Both the position numbers and the translations under genes were made by a program. A DNA stretch of 6,608 bases, from positions 1 through 6,608 of the forward strand of contig DATJWY010000151.1 of assembly GCA_035500775.1 (NCBI GenBank). The letters run 5' to 3'. The notes beneath the pieces were generated by a model that worked only from the letters and a program-made list of their open reading frames with translations, was not told the DNA's origin and searched no databases. The stretch is from DATJWY01 sp035500775. GTDB taxonomy: Bacteria; Pseudomonadota; Alphaproteobacteria; Acetobacterales; Acetobacteraceae. This document shows, piece after piece, positions 1 through 5,653 of the stretch (the first letter of the stretch is position 1; every line of letters begins with the position of its first letter).

Positions 1-11
1 AGTTAGGGTTT

Positions 12-60
12 CCAAAGGGCTTGGCCCTTTGGCGGGAGTGCAGAGGGCGGAGCCCTTTGC
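12..60 (-). repeat. Two-hairpin GC-rich repeat downstream of the GH10 gene; possible terminator
   Basis: Two hairpins lie just past the stop codon of the minus-strand GH10 gene. One is perfect: CCAAAGGGC (12-20), loop TTG, GCCCTTTGG (24-32). The other pairs 40-48 with 52-60 around a GGA loop, with one G-T wobble. Read on the minus strand the order is hairpin with a CTCCGCC centre, a C-rich linker, then a second hairpin. This is the same architecture as the repeats at 2794-2948, 5473-5625 and 6402-6466, but the stems have different sequences. It could end GH10 transcription or protect the 3' end of its mRNA. No clear T-run follows, so a classical rho-independent terminator is not proven. Confidence 0.6.
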
Positions 61-71
61 GGGAGCCGCAT

Positions 72-1217
72 CTAACGCATCGGCGCGTGCCGGAACGCCT
101 CGGCGAGCGCGTCGGCCATCGGCTTGCGCCGGAGCGCGGCATCGAAGGGCAGCCCCCGGCTGGGCAGGCCGTCGGCGCGCCTTGTCGTCTTGTCGCGGTC
201 GAGATCGCCGAAGCGGTCGGCGAGGCCCCAGGTGATGACGCCGCACACCGCCCGCTCGTCCAGCACCAGGTCGAGATAGCGCCGGCAGGCATCGGCCACG
301 GCGCGGTCGCGCGCCGCGATGTCGGCGGGCAGGGTGCGGTCCTGGATGTCGAGTTCCGTCACCATCAGGCTGAGGCCGAACCCGGCGAGTTCGGCGAGGA
401 AGCGGCGGAAATCGCGTTCGGCGATGGGCTGGTCCGGCTTCAGATGCGCCTCGATGCCGAAGCCGCCGATCGGCACGCCCTGGCGCAGCCAGGATTCGAT
501 CAGGCGGAGATAGGTGGTTCGCTTTTTCTCCCGGTCCGGCCAGGCATATTCCAGATCGTCGTCGTTCAGCATCAGCAGCGCGGCCGGGTCCGCCTCGCGC
601 GCCAGGCGGAAGGCGAGGGGGACGTAATCCGCGCCGAGGAAGCGCCGCCAGGGCGTGTTGCACAGCCCCTCGGGGGCGCTCGGCCAGCGCGGATCGACCG
701 GCTCGTTCACCACATCCCAGGAGTGGGCGCTCTCGCGGTAGCGGCCGGCGAGGGTGGCGATGTGCCGGCGCAGCACGGCCTCGCCGCGTCCTTCCGCCAG
801 GGCGCGGGTGAGCCAGGGGGGCATGCCGACCGCCCAGACCAGGGTGTGCAGATGCAGCCGCAGCCCGTGCCGCGCGGCGAAACCGGCGATGGTGTCGAGG
901 CGGGTGAAATCGAAGCGGCCTTCCGCGGGCTCGGTGACAGGCCATTTCGCCTCGATGCCGGGGGTAATGATGGCGCATTCGCGGGCGATCAGGGCGGCAT
1001 AGGCGGGATCGGCAAGGTCGGAGGCCATGACCTCGCTGCCAAAGAGCAGGCCGCGCGCGGCGGCGATGCCGGCGAGGCTGTCGCTGGCCGGAAGGGCCTC
1101 GGGGGGGGGCGGGAAGCCGGCATCGGCCGGGTCGGCGGGCGCGCCGGCATGGGCGCGGCCGGCGAGGGAGGCGGCGCCGAGCAGGCCGAGCACGTCACGG
1201 CGGGAGAGGCGGCTCAT
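72..1217 (-). CDS. GH10 family endo-1,4-beta-xylanase-like glycoside hydrolase, Tat-exported
   Basis: A 381-residue protein recognised as glycoside hydrolase family 10, a retaining TIM-barrel family that mostly cleaves beta-1,4-xylan. The N-terminus has a twin-arginine signal (SRRDVLGLLG, Arg6-Arg7), a hydrophobic stretch and a likely cleavage site after AHA at residue 24, so a folded enzyme is probably exported to the periplasm or outside. Family landmarks in order: TPGIEAKW (85-92, a variant of the usual ENEMKW site), LHTLVW (123-128), WDVVNEP (167-173) with predicted acid/base Glu172, IEAHL (255-259), VTELDI (286-291) with predicted nucleophile Glu288, and ITWGLADR (328-335). Both catalytic glutamates are present and the length is normal for a single-domain GH10; no carbohydrate-binding module is seen. 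The start is well supported: GGAGG sits about 8 bases before the ATG. It is transcribed away from the polysaccharide genes. Family is secure; the substrate is not, and a role in trimming the cluster's own exopolysaccharide is inference. Confidence 0.93.
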   Translation of the reverse strand: MSRLSRRDVLGLLGAASLAGRAHAGAPADPADAGFPPPPEALPASDSLAGIAAARGLLFGSEVMASDLADPAYAALIARECAIITPGIEAKWPVTEPAEGRFDFTRLDTIAGFAARHGLRLHLHTLVWAVGMPPWLTRALAEGRGEAVLRRHIATLAGRYRESAHSWDVVNEPVDPRWPSAPEGLCNTPWRRFLGADYVPLAFRLAREADPAALLMLNDDDLEYAWPDREKKRTTYLRLIESWLRQGVPIGGFGIEAHLKPDQPIAERDFRRFLAELAGFGLSLMVTELDIQDRTLPADIAARDRAVADACRRYLDLVLDERAVCGVITWGLADRFGDLDRDKTTRRADGLPSRGLPFDAALRRKPMADALAEAFRHAPMR

Positions 1218-1258
1218 GCCGGCGCCCTCCGGCCGGGGGCGGGCCAGGGGATGTGGCG
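1218..1258. other. Short divergent junction between the GH10 gene and the polysaccharide operon
   Basis: Only about 40 bases separate the two divergent starts, which is very little for two promoters. It contains the ribosome binding site of the GH10 gene on the minus strand and AGGGG for the polymerase gene on the plus strand. I see no convincing -35/-10 pair. Either the promoters lie inside the annotated 5' ends, or the polymerase gene really starts further downstream (see 1315-1401). Confidence 0.4.
1246..1250 (+). promoter_or_regulatory. Ribosome binding site favouring a GTG start at 1259
   Basis: AGGGG ends 8 bases before GTG 1259 but only 2 bases before GTG 1253. The in-frame GTG at 1259 is therefore the better start for the polymerase gene if translation begins in this area. 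Confidence 0.45.
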
Positions 1259-2785
1259 GTGAGCGGGGCGTCGTCCGGCCGGGCGCTGCGTCGTCCGGCG
1301 CTCCGGCTGCGTTCGGGCCAGGACGCGGGCCAGGGCGCGGCCCAGAGGGCGTTCCAGGGCGTGGCCCAGGATGCGGCCCAGGGTGGTGTGGCCCAGGGGG
1401 CGGGCCTGCGCGCGGGCGCTCGCGTGCCCCTGCCGGTGCGGCTGGCCGGGCTTGCCGTGGTGGTGAACCTGCTCGTCAGCGGCAACCTGCTGATGATGCT
1501 CGGCATTCCCTACGCGCTGGATGGCGGGGCGCTGCCGGAGAAGCTGCATCCGGGCACTTATCTCGCGCTGGCCGCCTTTCTCCTGTGGCTGGCGCGGGAG
1601 CGGGCGCGGCTGCCGCATCTGTTGCGGCGGGAGCGGCCGGCGGTGGTGTTCCTGGCGGCGCTGGCGGTGTGCTTCGTCTGGTCGGCCGGTACCACGGGCA
1701 AGAACCATCTCGTCGTCTTCCTGGAGAGTTTTCTGCCCGCCGGCCTGCTCGCTTTGGTGCTCGGCGGAGCAGAGCCGGCGGCGTTGCGGCGGCTTGGCCG
1801 GGTCGTGCTCTGGCTGCTCGCCGCCAACGTGCTGCTCGCGCTCGCCGAGGCGATGCTGCACGCGAATCTCATCACATTCTACCTGGACGCGAAACCCACG
1901 GTGCAGAAGGCGGGCGAGTTCCGGCCGACCGCGCTCTATGACCACCCGCTGACCGGGGCGGCGCTGACCATGATGGGCTGCTTCCTCGCCGCCGCCCTGC
2001 CGGGGCGGCCGTGGCGGTGGCCATGGGGGCGGGGCTGGTGGCTTGGCCTGTTCCTCGCCGGTCTGCTGGCCTTCGGCGAGCGTTCCGCGCTGGCGGTGAC
2101 GGTCGTTCTGCTCGGCGGCTGGTATGGGGCCGCGCTGCTGCGCCGGGTGCTGACGCGCCGGCTCGGCCGCGCCGATCTCGCCGGGCTGTGCGCCGCCCTG
2201 CTGGTGCTGCCCGCCGTCGCCGCGCTGCTGCTGACGCAGACAGCGGTGGGCGACCGCCTGATCGCGCATTCCCACTGGGATGCGAGCGCGGAGGTGCGCA
2301 GCGTGCAATGGCGGCTGCTCTCGTTGATGACGCGGGAGGAGTTTCTGTTCGGCGTCACCCGCATGCGGCGGGAGGTGCTGCTGCATCAGCTCGGCCTCAC
2401 CTACCCGATCGGGGTGATCGAGAATTTCTGGCTGCTGCTGCTGACCGATCTCGGGGCGGTGGGGTTCGCGGTGTTCGTGGCCGGGTTCCTGGCGCTGCTG
2501 CTCTGGGGCTGGCGGCGGGCGACACCGCTCGGGCGGGTGATGCTGATCGGCGTGGTGCTGGTGGCGTCCGGCAGCAATTCGCTCGGGCGCAAATCCAACG
2601 TGCTGACGGTGCTGGTGCCGGTGTTGCTGGCCGGGGCGGCGCTGGCCGCCGAGGAGCGCGTGGCGCGCGGGCCGGTGGCTCCGGCGGCAGCAGGGCGGAT
2701 GGCCCTGAAGCTCCGCTACCCGGGAACGCCCTCGGCCGCGACACCCTGGCTGTGGCCGCCAGAGGGGGGGAGGCCGGCGCAATGA
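1259..2785 (+). CDS. Wzy/VpsF-like polysaccharide polymerase (O-antigen ligase superfamily membrane protein)
   Basis: An integral membrane protein of about 508 residues, numbered here from the alternative GTG at 1253 (510 residues). After a roughly 55-residue polar, repetitive N-terminus come about ten hydrophobic segments, for example near 61-85, 102-114, 129-145, 155-171, 182-200, 233-250, 262-296, 308-328, 391-420 and 427-466. A periplasmic-loop region carries FRPTALYDHPLTG (223-235), SHWDASAEVRSVQWRL (340-355) and IENFWLLLLTDLGAVGF (389-405). This pattern matches the Wzy/O-antigen ligase superfamily and, in my recollection, the VpsF branch of exopolysaccharide proteins. The expected role is joining undecaprenyl-linked repeat units in the periplasm. 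It heads a co-directional run with a flippase and two glycosyltransferases, which fits. The start is uncertain: GTG 1253, 1259, 1361, 1388 and 1424 are all in frame, and the conserved part begins only near residue 60. The C-terminal 40 residues are Pro/Ala-rich and probably cytoplasmic. Ligase and polymerase activities cannot be separated from sequence alone. Confidence 0.82.
   Translation: MSGASSGRALRRPALRLRSGQDAGQGAAQRAFQGVAQDAAQGGVAQGAGLRAGARVPLPVRLAGLAVVVNLLVSGNLLMMLGIPYALDGGALPEKLHPGTYLALAAFLLWLARERARLPHLLRRERPAVVFLAALAVCFVWSAGTTGKNHLVVFLESFLPAGLLALVLGGAEPAALRRLGRVVLWLLAANVLLALAEAMLHANLITFYLDAKPTVQKAGEFRPTALYDHPLTGAALTMMGCFLAAALPGRPWRWPWGRGWWLGLFLAGLLAFGERSALAVTVVLLGGWYGAALLRRVLTRRLGRADLAGLCAALLVLPAVAALLLTQTAVGDRLIAHSHWDASAEVRSVQWRLLSLMTREEFLFGVTRMRREVLLHQLGLTYPIGVIENFWLLLLTDLGAVGFAVFVAGFLALLLWGWRRATPLGRVMLIGVVLVASGSNSLGRKSNVLTVLVPVLLAGAALAAEERVARGPVAPAAAGRMALKLRYPGTPSAATPWLWPPEGGRPAQ
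1268..1299. repeat. 12-bp direct repeat, period 20 bp
   Basis: GCGTCGTCCGGC occurs at 1268-1279 and again at 1288-1299, exactly 20 bases apart, so both copies face the same side of the helix. It lies at the divergent junction, inside the 5' end of the polymerase frame. It could be a binding site for a regulator or simply part of the low-complexity coding sequence; nothing decides between these. Confidence 0.35.
1315..1401 (+). repeat. Tandem 12-bp degenerate repeat in the 5' end of the polymerase gene
   Basis: About seven head-to-tail units resembling GGCCCAGGGCGC run through this stretch. All are 12 bases long except one of 15 bases (1375-1389). In the polymerase frame they encode a tetrapeptide repeat of the form A/G-Q-x-A (residues about 22-50, with Gln every fourth position and one slip at Gly-Gly-Val). 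Because units are multiples of three, copy number can vary without breaking the frame. Several units bring AGGG just upstream of an in-frame GTG (1361, 1388), so they could also serve as alternative ribosome binding sites. Confidence 0.7.
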
Positions 2786-2793
2786 TTCTTTGT

Positions 2794-2948
2794 AAGGCGA
2801 GGGGCTCCGCCCCTCGACCCCGCTGGGGCCTGGAGGCCCCAGCCCCCCATCCGTTTTGGGTGTTTATTGATTATATAAATGGAATTTCAAAGTGCCGGGG
2901 GTCTGGGGCCTCCAGGCCCCAGCGGGTCCAGGGCGGAGCCCTGGCCTT
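2794..2948. repeat. Composite inverted-pair repeat element filling the polymerase-flippase gap
   Basis: This element occupies 155 of the 178 bases between the polymerase stop and the flippase start. It begins AAGGC (2794-2798) and ends GCCTT (2944-2948). The left unit has hairpin A, GAGGGGC/GCCCCTC (2799-2815, loop TCC), linker GACCCCG, and hairpin B, CTGGGGCC/GGCCCCAG (2823-2842, loop TGGA). The right unit is the same in reverse: hairpin B at 2903-2922 and hairpin A, CCAGGGC/GCCCTGG, at 2928-2944. Between the two B hairpins lie 60 bases with an A+T-rich centre (about 2849-2893), in sharp contrast to the surroundings. It looks like a REP/BIME- or MITE-like element. It might end or attenuate transcription between the genes, or protect mRNA ends; no transposase is present in the window. 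Confidence 0.85.
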
Positions 2949-2963
2949 CTTGAGGCGGCCGAC

Positions 2964-4295
2964 ATGAACCCCAGACGCCGCCTAAGCGGTGACGCCCTCC
3001 TGCTCGGAGGCGGCGCGGCGGCGGGGCAGGCGCTTGCCACGCTGGCGGCGCCATTGCTCACCCGTTGCTACGGCGCCGAGGCGTTCGGCGTGTTCGGCCT
3101 GTTTTCCAGCCTGCTGAGCTGCGCCGGCGTCGCCGCTTCGCTGCGGCTCGATCAGGCGATCCTGCTGGAGCGCGAGACCGAGGCGGCGGAGACGCTGCTG
3201 CGCCTGACCCTGCTCGCGACCCTGGCCGTTGCCGGGGGGCTCGGGGCCGGGCTCGCGCTGTTGCGGCTGGTTGCGCCCGCCTCGCCCTGGGCGGCATGGG
3301 CGCTGGTGGTGGGTGCGCCGCCCGCGGTGCTGTGCGCCGGGGTGTTCGCCGCGCTCAGCGCCTGGTTCACCCGGCAGGGGCGGTTCCGGCCGCTCGCGGC
3401 GTATCAGATGACCCGCTCGGGCGCGACGGTGCTGCTGCAACTCGGGCTGAGCCTGGGCGGGCGCGGCGGGGCGCTGCTGGTGGGCGGGCAGGTGCTCGGC
3501 CTCGCGCTCGCCACGCTGCGCCTCGCCGCCGCCGACCGGGCCGGGTTGCGCCGTGCCCTCACCGGCGGGTGGCGGCCGGGGCCGCTGCTTGAGGCGCTGC
3601 GCCGCCATGCCGGGTTCGTGCTCCATGGCGCGCCGCAATCGCTGTTGCGCGTGCTCGCCACCAACCTGCCGTTGCTGATGCTGCCGGTGCTGCTGCCATC
3701 CTCCGTCGGGGCGGCGGAGGCGGGGCGGTTCTGGCTCGCCTGGCGCATGCTGATCCTGCCGAGCCAGATCCTGGTCGAGAGCCTGCGCGGGCCGCTGTTC
3801 CGCCATGCCGCCGGGCTCGATCCGGCGGGGGATGCGCGGCTGCGCTTCCTGCTGCGGCATTGCGCGCTGGTGGCGGCCTTGTGCGCGCCGGCGCTGCCGG
3901 CGTTGCTGCTCGCGGGACCCGCCTTGTTCGGCTGGGTGTTCGGCCCGGCCTGGCGCGGCGCGGGGGATTATGCCGCGCTGATCGTGATCCCCTGGTGGCT
4001 GGAGGCGGCGCAGATGCCCGCCGCCGTGCTGATCGCCGTGCTGCGGCGGCAATCCTTCGCCCTGAAGCTGGAGGTGGTGTCGCTCGCCGCCCGCGCCCTC
4101 GCGCTCGCCATCGGCTGCCGGCTCGGCGGCGCCAGCCTCGCGGTGGGGCTTTACGCCGCCGTCTGGGGGGCGAGCAGCCTCGTCACCTTGGCCGCCGTCG
4201 CGCTGTTCGGCCGCGCGCGCCCAGGAACCCCGCACATCGGGACCCCGCACCCGGACGCCGCGCCGCCCCGGCCGCTCCTGATCACTTCATCCTGA
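2964..4295 (+). CDS. Wzx-type polysaccharide flippase (MOP superfamily, Polysacc_synt-like)
   Basis: A 443-residue, very hydrophobic protein with about 11-12 predicted membrane segments and short basic loops, the size and layout of Wzx/RfbX flippases. It opens with RLSGDALLLGGGAAAGQALATL and then LLTRCYGAEAFGVFGLFSSL, the family's first-helix pattern in which an 'LLTRxYGxxxFGxFxL' motif precedes helix 2. Its role would be to move the undecaprenyl-linked repeat unit from the cytoplasmic to the periplasmic face. The ATG at 2964 is preferred because GAGG lies 8 bases upstream and the family homology starts right after it. An upstream in-frame ATG at 2892 would only add 24 residues translated from the repeat element. 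The C-terminus ends in a Pro-rich tail with a short GTPH repeat. The next gene starts 20 bases after the stop, suggesting co-transcription. Superfamily is clear; the carried glycan is unknown. Confidence 0.86.
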   Translation: MNPRRRLSGDALLLGGGAAAGQALATLAAPLLTRCYGAEAFGVFGLFSSLLSCAGVAASLRLDQAILLERETEAAETLLRLTLLATLAVAGGLGAGLALLRLVAPASPWAAWALVVGAPPAVLCAGVFAALSAWFTRQGRFRPLAAYQMTRSGATVLLQLGLSLGGRGGALLVGGQVLGLALATLRLAAADRAGLRRALTGGWRPGPLLEALRRHAGFVLHGAPQSLLRVLATNLPLLMLPVLLPSSVGAAEAGRFWLAWRMLILPSQILVESLRGPLFRHAAGLDPAGDARLRFLLRHCALVAALCAPALPALLLAGPALFGWVFGPAWRGAGDYAALIVIPWWLEAAQMPAAVLIAVLRRQSFALKLEVVSLAARALALAIGCRLGGASLAVGLYAAVWGASSLVTLAAVALFGRARPGTPHIGTPHPDAAPPRPLLITSS

Positions 4296-4301
4296 CTCCG
4301 G

Positions 4302-4307
4302 AAGGGA
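4302..4307 (+). promoter_or_regulatory. Ribosome binding site supporting a TTG start at 4316
   Basis: AAGGGA lies 8 bases before TTG 4316. The first in-frame ATG (4385) would remove the first beta-strand of the GT-B fold (AIAFYMHDL), so TTG is the better start. Confidence 0.55.
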
Positions 4308-4315
4308 ATCCGTTC

Positions 4316-5653
4316 TTGGCTGACGTCGCCTGCCTTGCGCCCCTGATCGATCCGGACCGGCAACGTCCGGCCATCGCTTTCTACATGCATGATCTCTCTG
4401 GCGGCGGGGTGGAGCGCATGCGCCTCGCCCTCGCCGCCGCGCTGATGGCGCGCGGGGTGGACGTCACCCTGGTGCTGCATGCGCGGCGGGGGGCGTTGCT
4501 CGCGTCGTTGCCGCCGGGGCTGCGGGTGGTGGAACTGGGCGGGGCGCGCACGGCGCTCGACCTGCCGGCGCTGGTCCGCTTCCTGCGCCGGGCGCGGCCG
4601 GACCTGCTCGTCTCCAGCCTTGGCCACAACAACGTCGTTGCCCTGCTGGCGCGGGCGCTGGCGGGCGGGGGCACGCGGCTCGTGATCTGCCAGCACAACG
4701 CGCTCTCCCGCGAGGCGGCGGAGATGCCGGGGCTGGGCTACCGCGCGCTGCCGCTGCTCTATCGCGGCCTGCACCTTCTGGCCGACCGGGTGGTCGCGGT
4801 CTCGGGCGGGGTGGCGGAGGATCTCGCGCGCGTCGCCGGGATTCCGCGCGGGCGGATCAGCGTGATCCACAACCCGGTGATCGGGCCGGATTTCGTGCGC
4901 CGCGCCGAGGGGCCGCCGCCGCATCCCTGGTTCACGGATGGGCGCGGGCCGGTCTTCGTCTCGGCCGGGCGGCTGGTGCCGCAGAAAGACCCGGAGACGC
5001 TGCTCCGCGCCTTCGCCCTGATGGCGCCGCGCGGCGAAGGGGCGCGGCTGATGCTGCTCGGCGAGGGGCCGATGCGGCCGGCGCTGGAGGGGCTGGCGCG
5101 GGAGCTTGGTATTGCCGGCCGGGTCTGCTTCGCCGGGTTCCGGCCGAATCCGCTGCCCTATATCCGCCATGCCGCCGCGCTCGTGCTCGCCTCGCGCTAC
5201 GAGGGGCTCGGCAATGTGCTGATCGAGGCGCTCGGCTGCGGCACGCCGGTGATCAGCACCGATTGCCCGTTCGGGCCGGCCGAGATCCTGCAAGGCGGGC
5301 GCTTCGGCGATCTGGTGCCGGTGGGGGATGCGCTCGGCCTCGCCGCCGCCATGGCGGATACGCCGCGCCGGCGGTTTCCAGCGGAGGCGCTGCGGCAGCG
5401 GGCGGCGGCGTTCAGCGTCGATCGCGCGGCGGAGGCGCATCTGGCGCTGCTTGCCGCGTTTTCGGTTGGTGCAAGGCGAGGGGCTCTGCCCCTCGACCCC
5501 GCTGGGGCCGGAAGGCCCCAGACCCCATTGCGTTTGGCGGACTCGCTGGTCACATCAGGCCGATTGCAAAATAATCGGGGTCTGGGGCCGCTGGCCCCAG
5601 CGGGGTCGAGGGGCGGAGCCCCTCACGCGGCCGCGCCGGAGCACGCGGCGTGA
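4316..5653 (+). CDS. GT4 family glycosyltransferase (GT-B fold) with repeat-derived C-terminal tail
   Basis: A 445-residue protein from a TTG start. The N-terminal Rossmann half begins with AIAFYMHDLSGGGVERM (19-35), the acceptor-side glycine-rich loop of family 4 transferases, and continues through LVSSLGHNN (98-106) and ICQHNAL (124-130). The C-terminal nucleotide-sugar half has SAGRLVPQKDPETLLRAF (216-233), LLGEGP (247-252), and SRYEGLGNVLIEALGCGTP (293-311). The last contains the E-x7-E pair, Glu296 and Glu304, that contacts the sugar nucleotide, followed by STDCPFGPAEIL (314-325). It is expected to be a retaining transferase adding a sugar to the lipid-linked repeat unit in the cytoplasm. 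The domain is complete by about residue 383. Residues 386-445 are encoded by the composite repeat at 5473-5625 plus a short trailer and have no family counterpart. The stop overlaps the start of the next gene by four bases (GTGA), so the tail is probably translated. Donor and acceptor are unknown. Confidence 0.88.
   Translation: MADVACLAPLIDPDRQRPAIAFYMHDLSGGGVERMRLALAAALMARGVDVTLVLHARRGALLASLPPGLRVVELGGARTALDLPALVRFLRRARPDLLVSSLGHNNVVALLARALAGGGTRLVICQHNALSREAAEMPGLGYRALPLLYRGLHLLADRVVAVSGGVAEDLARVAGIPRGRISVIHNPVIGPDFVRRAEGPPPHPWFTDGRGPVFVSAGRLVPQKDPETLLRAFALMAPRGEGARLMLLGEGPMRPALEGLARELGIAGRVCFAGFRPNPLPYIRHAAALVLASRYEGLGNVLIEALGCGTPVISTDCPFGPAEILQGGRFGDLVPVGDALGLAAAMADTPRRRFPAEALRQRAAAFSVDRAAEAHLALLAAFSVGARRGALPLDPAGAGRPQTPLRLADSLVTSGRLQNNRGLGPLAPAGSRGGAPHAAAPEHAA
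5473..5625. repeat. Second composite inverted-pair repeat, inside the 3' end of the GT4 gene
   Basis: Same build as the element at 2794-2948. Left unit: AAGGC, then hairpin A GAGGGGC/GCCCCTC (5478-5494, loop TCT), linker GACCCCG, and hairpin B CTGGGGCC/GGCCCCAG (5502-5521, loop GGAA). Right unit, inverted: hairpin B at 5582-5600 (loop GCT), linker, hairpin A at 5608-5624 (loop GGA). The spacing between B hairpins is again exactly 60 bases, although the 60-base cores match at only about half of their positions. The terminal GCCTT is not kept on the right side. The GT4 reading frame runs through the whole element with no stop codon. Confidence 0.85.
5638..5641 (+). promoter_or_regulatory. Ribosome binding site for the GT26 gene
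   Basis: GGAG lies 8 bases before GTG 5650 and just beyond the repeat element. It supports the GTG start and hence the GTGA overlap with the upstream gene. The strong hairpins directly upstream could influence coupling between the two genes. Confidence 0.5.

Noticed and set aside
21..1262. 413-codon open frame on the plus strand
   Set aside because: It is the antisense shadow of the GH10 gene, which has catalytic motifs, a signal peptide and a ribosome binding site; the plus-strand product shows no recognisable domain.
1315..1401. Tandem repeat as a CRISPR array
   Set aside because: Units are 12 bases, adjacent and without spacers, and they are translated in frame.
1214..2782. 522-codon open frame on the minus strand
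   Set aside because: Its product is His/Gln/Arg/Pro-rich, typical of an antisense reading of a GC-rich gene, and it opposes the clear membrane polymerase. Similar shadows at 2982-4250 and 4151-5440 were dropped for the same reason.
2871..2880. TATATAAAT as a sigma-70 -10 box
   Set aside because: No acceptable -35 lies at 16-18 bases on either strand; the minus-strand TATAAT has TTGAAA only about 9 bases away. Kept only as a possibility in the findings.
2794..2948. Composite repeat as a complete insertion sequence
   Set aside because: It is only 155 bases long with no coding capacity; at most it is a non-autonomous element.
2892..2963. 24-residue N-terminal extension of the flippase from ATG 2892
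   Set aside because: It only translates the repeat element, whereas ATG 2964 has GAGG 8 bases upstream and begins at the family homology.
2011..2967. 318-codon plus-strand frame running through the polymerase and the repeat
   Set aside because: It is a second-frame shadow with Arg/Ala/Gly-rich product and no domain; the polymerase frame has the conserved motifs.
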